Below, piece after piece: positions 63,820 through 64,000 of a stretch of 64,000 nt of DNA. Where the stretch lies: contig NZ_JAJTSZ010000006.1 of assembly GCF_021440195.1 (NCBI RefSeq), forward strand, positions 372,001-436,000, written 5' to 3'. Position 1 is the first letter of the stretch, and the number at the start of each line of letters is the position of its first letter. Source of the DNA: Dyadobacter sp. CY356. GTDB taxonomy: Bacteria > Bacteroidota > Bacteroidia > Cytophagales > Spirosomataceae. Below the pieces are notes generated by a model that saw nothing but the letters and a program-made list of their open reading frames with translations, searched no databases and had not been told where the DNA came from. Both the position numbers and the translations under genes were made by a program.

Positions 63820-64000
63820 AAGTAAATGTAGGCGGCAAATCCGTAGATGGTGTTTTATCCGGTGAAATTTCAACTTTTGAAATTGATCAGCAAAAAGGTT
63901 TGTGGTCGGTCGGAGAAAATATTTTCGATGGTGATATTGTGAAGATTAGCCAGAATCAATATCATGTTTTATGGCAAAACCGGTCCTACAATGTTGAAGT
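63813..64000 (+). CDS. Biotin carboxyl carrier protein, N-terminal part (cut by window edge)
   Basis: A reading frame open from the ATG at 63813 to the window end, 62 codons. The translation (begins MLKVNVGGKSVDGVLSG and later ISQNQYHVLWQNRSYNVEV) matches the N-terminal extension of biotin/lipoyl carrier subunits of acyl-CoA carboxylases; the biotin-binding MKM would lie outside the window. It overlaps dusB by 7 bases. It could serve with the carboxyltransferase at 31805-33364. Assignment rests on the N-terminus only. Confidence 0.65.
   Translation, partial: MLKVNVGGKSVDGVLSGEISTFEIDQQKGLWSVGENIFDGDIVKISQNQYHVLWQNRSYNVE

Overview
The window looks like a chromosomal segment of a Bacteroidota member, most likely Cytophagales and Dyadobacter-like (inference). 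The evidence is moderately low GC, near absence of Shine-Dalgarno sequences, several promoters of the Bacteroidota type (TTG, about 19 bases, TAnnTTTG), a type IX secretion protein (PorQ), a Gly-rich RRM protein, a DbpA-type helicase with DEFD, and many secreted proteins ending their signal peptide in AxAQ. No rRNA, tRNA, CRISPR array, prophage or insertion sequence was seen.

Layout. 1-7.7 kb: housekeeping and stress genes (YheT-like hydrolase, cold-shock protein, membrane protein, DbpA, aldo/keto reductase, a secreted protein, a lone GroES-like protein). 7.9-14.4 kb: a leftward, tightly packed cluster of two polyprenyl-phosphate-type GT2 enzymes, two GT-C-like membrane proteins and an MBOAT acyltransferase, probably for a lipid-linked, periplasmic glycosylation and acylation of surface glycan. 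14.5-18.6 kb: EamA exporter, LptG, and divergent mntR/mntH with a DtxR-like operator between them. 18.7-29.9 kb: Kup, a GH36 alpha-galactosidase, a REPIN-type repeat that supplies the stop codons of both flanking genes, a phosphoribosyltransferase, a glutamine amidotransferase, ClpB, a PfpI protein and a ModF-like double ATPase. 29.9-30.6 kb: an MntA/HepT toxin-antitoxin pair. 30.7-39.2 kb: PorQ, an acyl-CoA carboxylase beta chain, a diheme cytochrome c with a ScyD-like lipoprotein, a GH13 amylase and an exported aminopeptidase P. 39.5-45.3 kb: a Tat-exported Gfo/Idh/MocA oxidoreductase, a 1149-residue HEAT plus double DUF1080 protein, and an SMP-30-like propeller; together they suggest exported glycoside breakdown through 3-keto intermediates. 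45.4-54.2 kb: RRM protein, a second REP family, nucleoside symporter, MutS, an Rlu-type pseudouridine synthase, Uma2 nuclease, ExoIII and a solitary GT-C-like paralogue. 54.3-64 kb: envelope genes (lipoprotein, OmpA protein, LpxH, two tandem secreted paralogues, CdsA, CPBP protease), DUF4494, DUF2007, DusB and the start of a biotin carrier protein cut by the window edge.

Many genes here begin with TTG or GTG or have an in-frame upstream extension; starts were chosen from overlap, promoter position and domain limits. The only gene-free stretch above 300 bases is 45933-46337, which holds two terminators and a cluster of REP hairpins. The 295-base gap at 33365-33659, the 276-base gap at 39250-39525 (apart from its terminator) and bases 1-186 show nothing I can name. 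The best candidates for new biology are the HEAT-DUF1080-DUF1080 cluster, the GT2/GT-C/MBOAT cluster and the two REP families.
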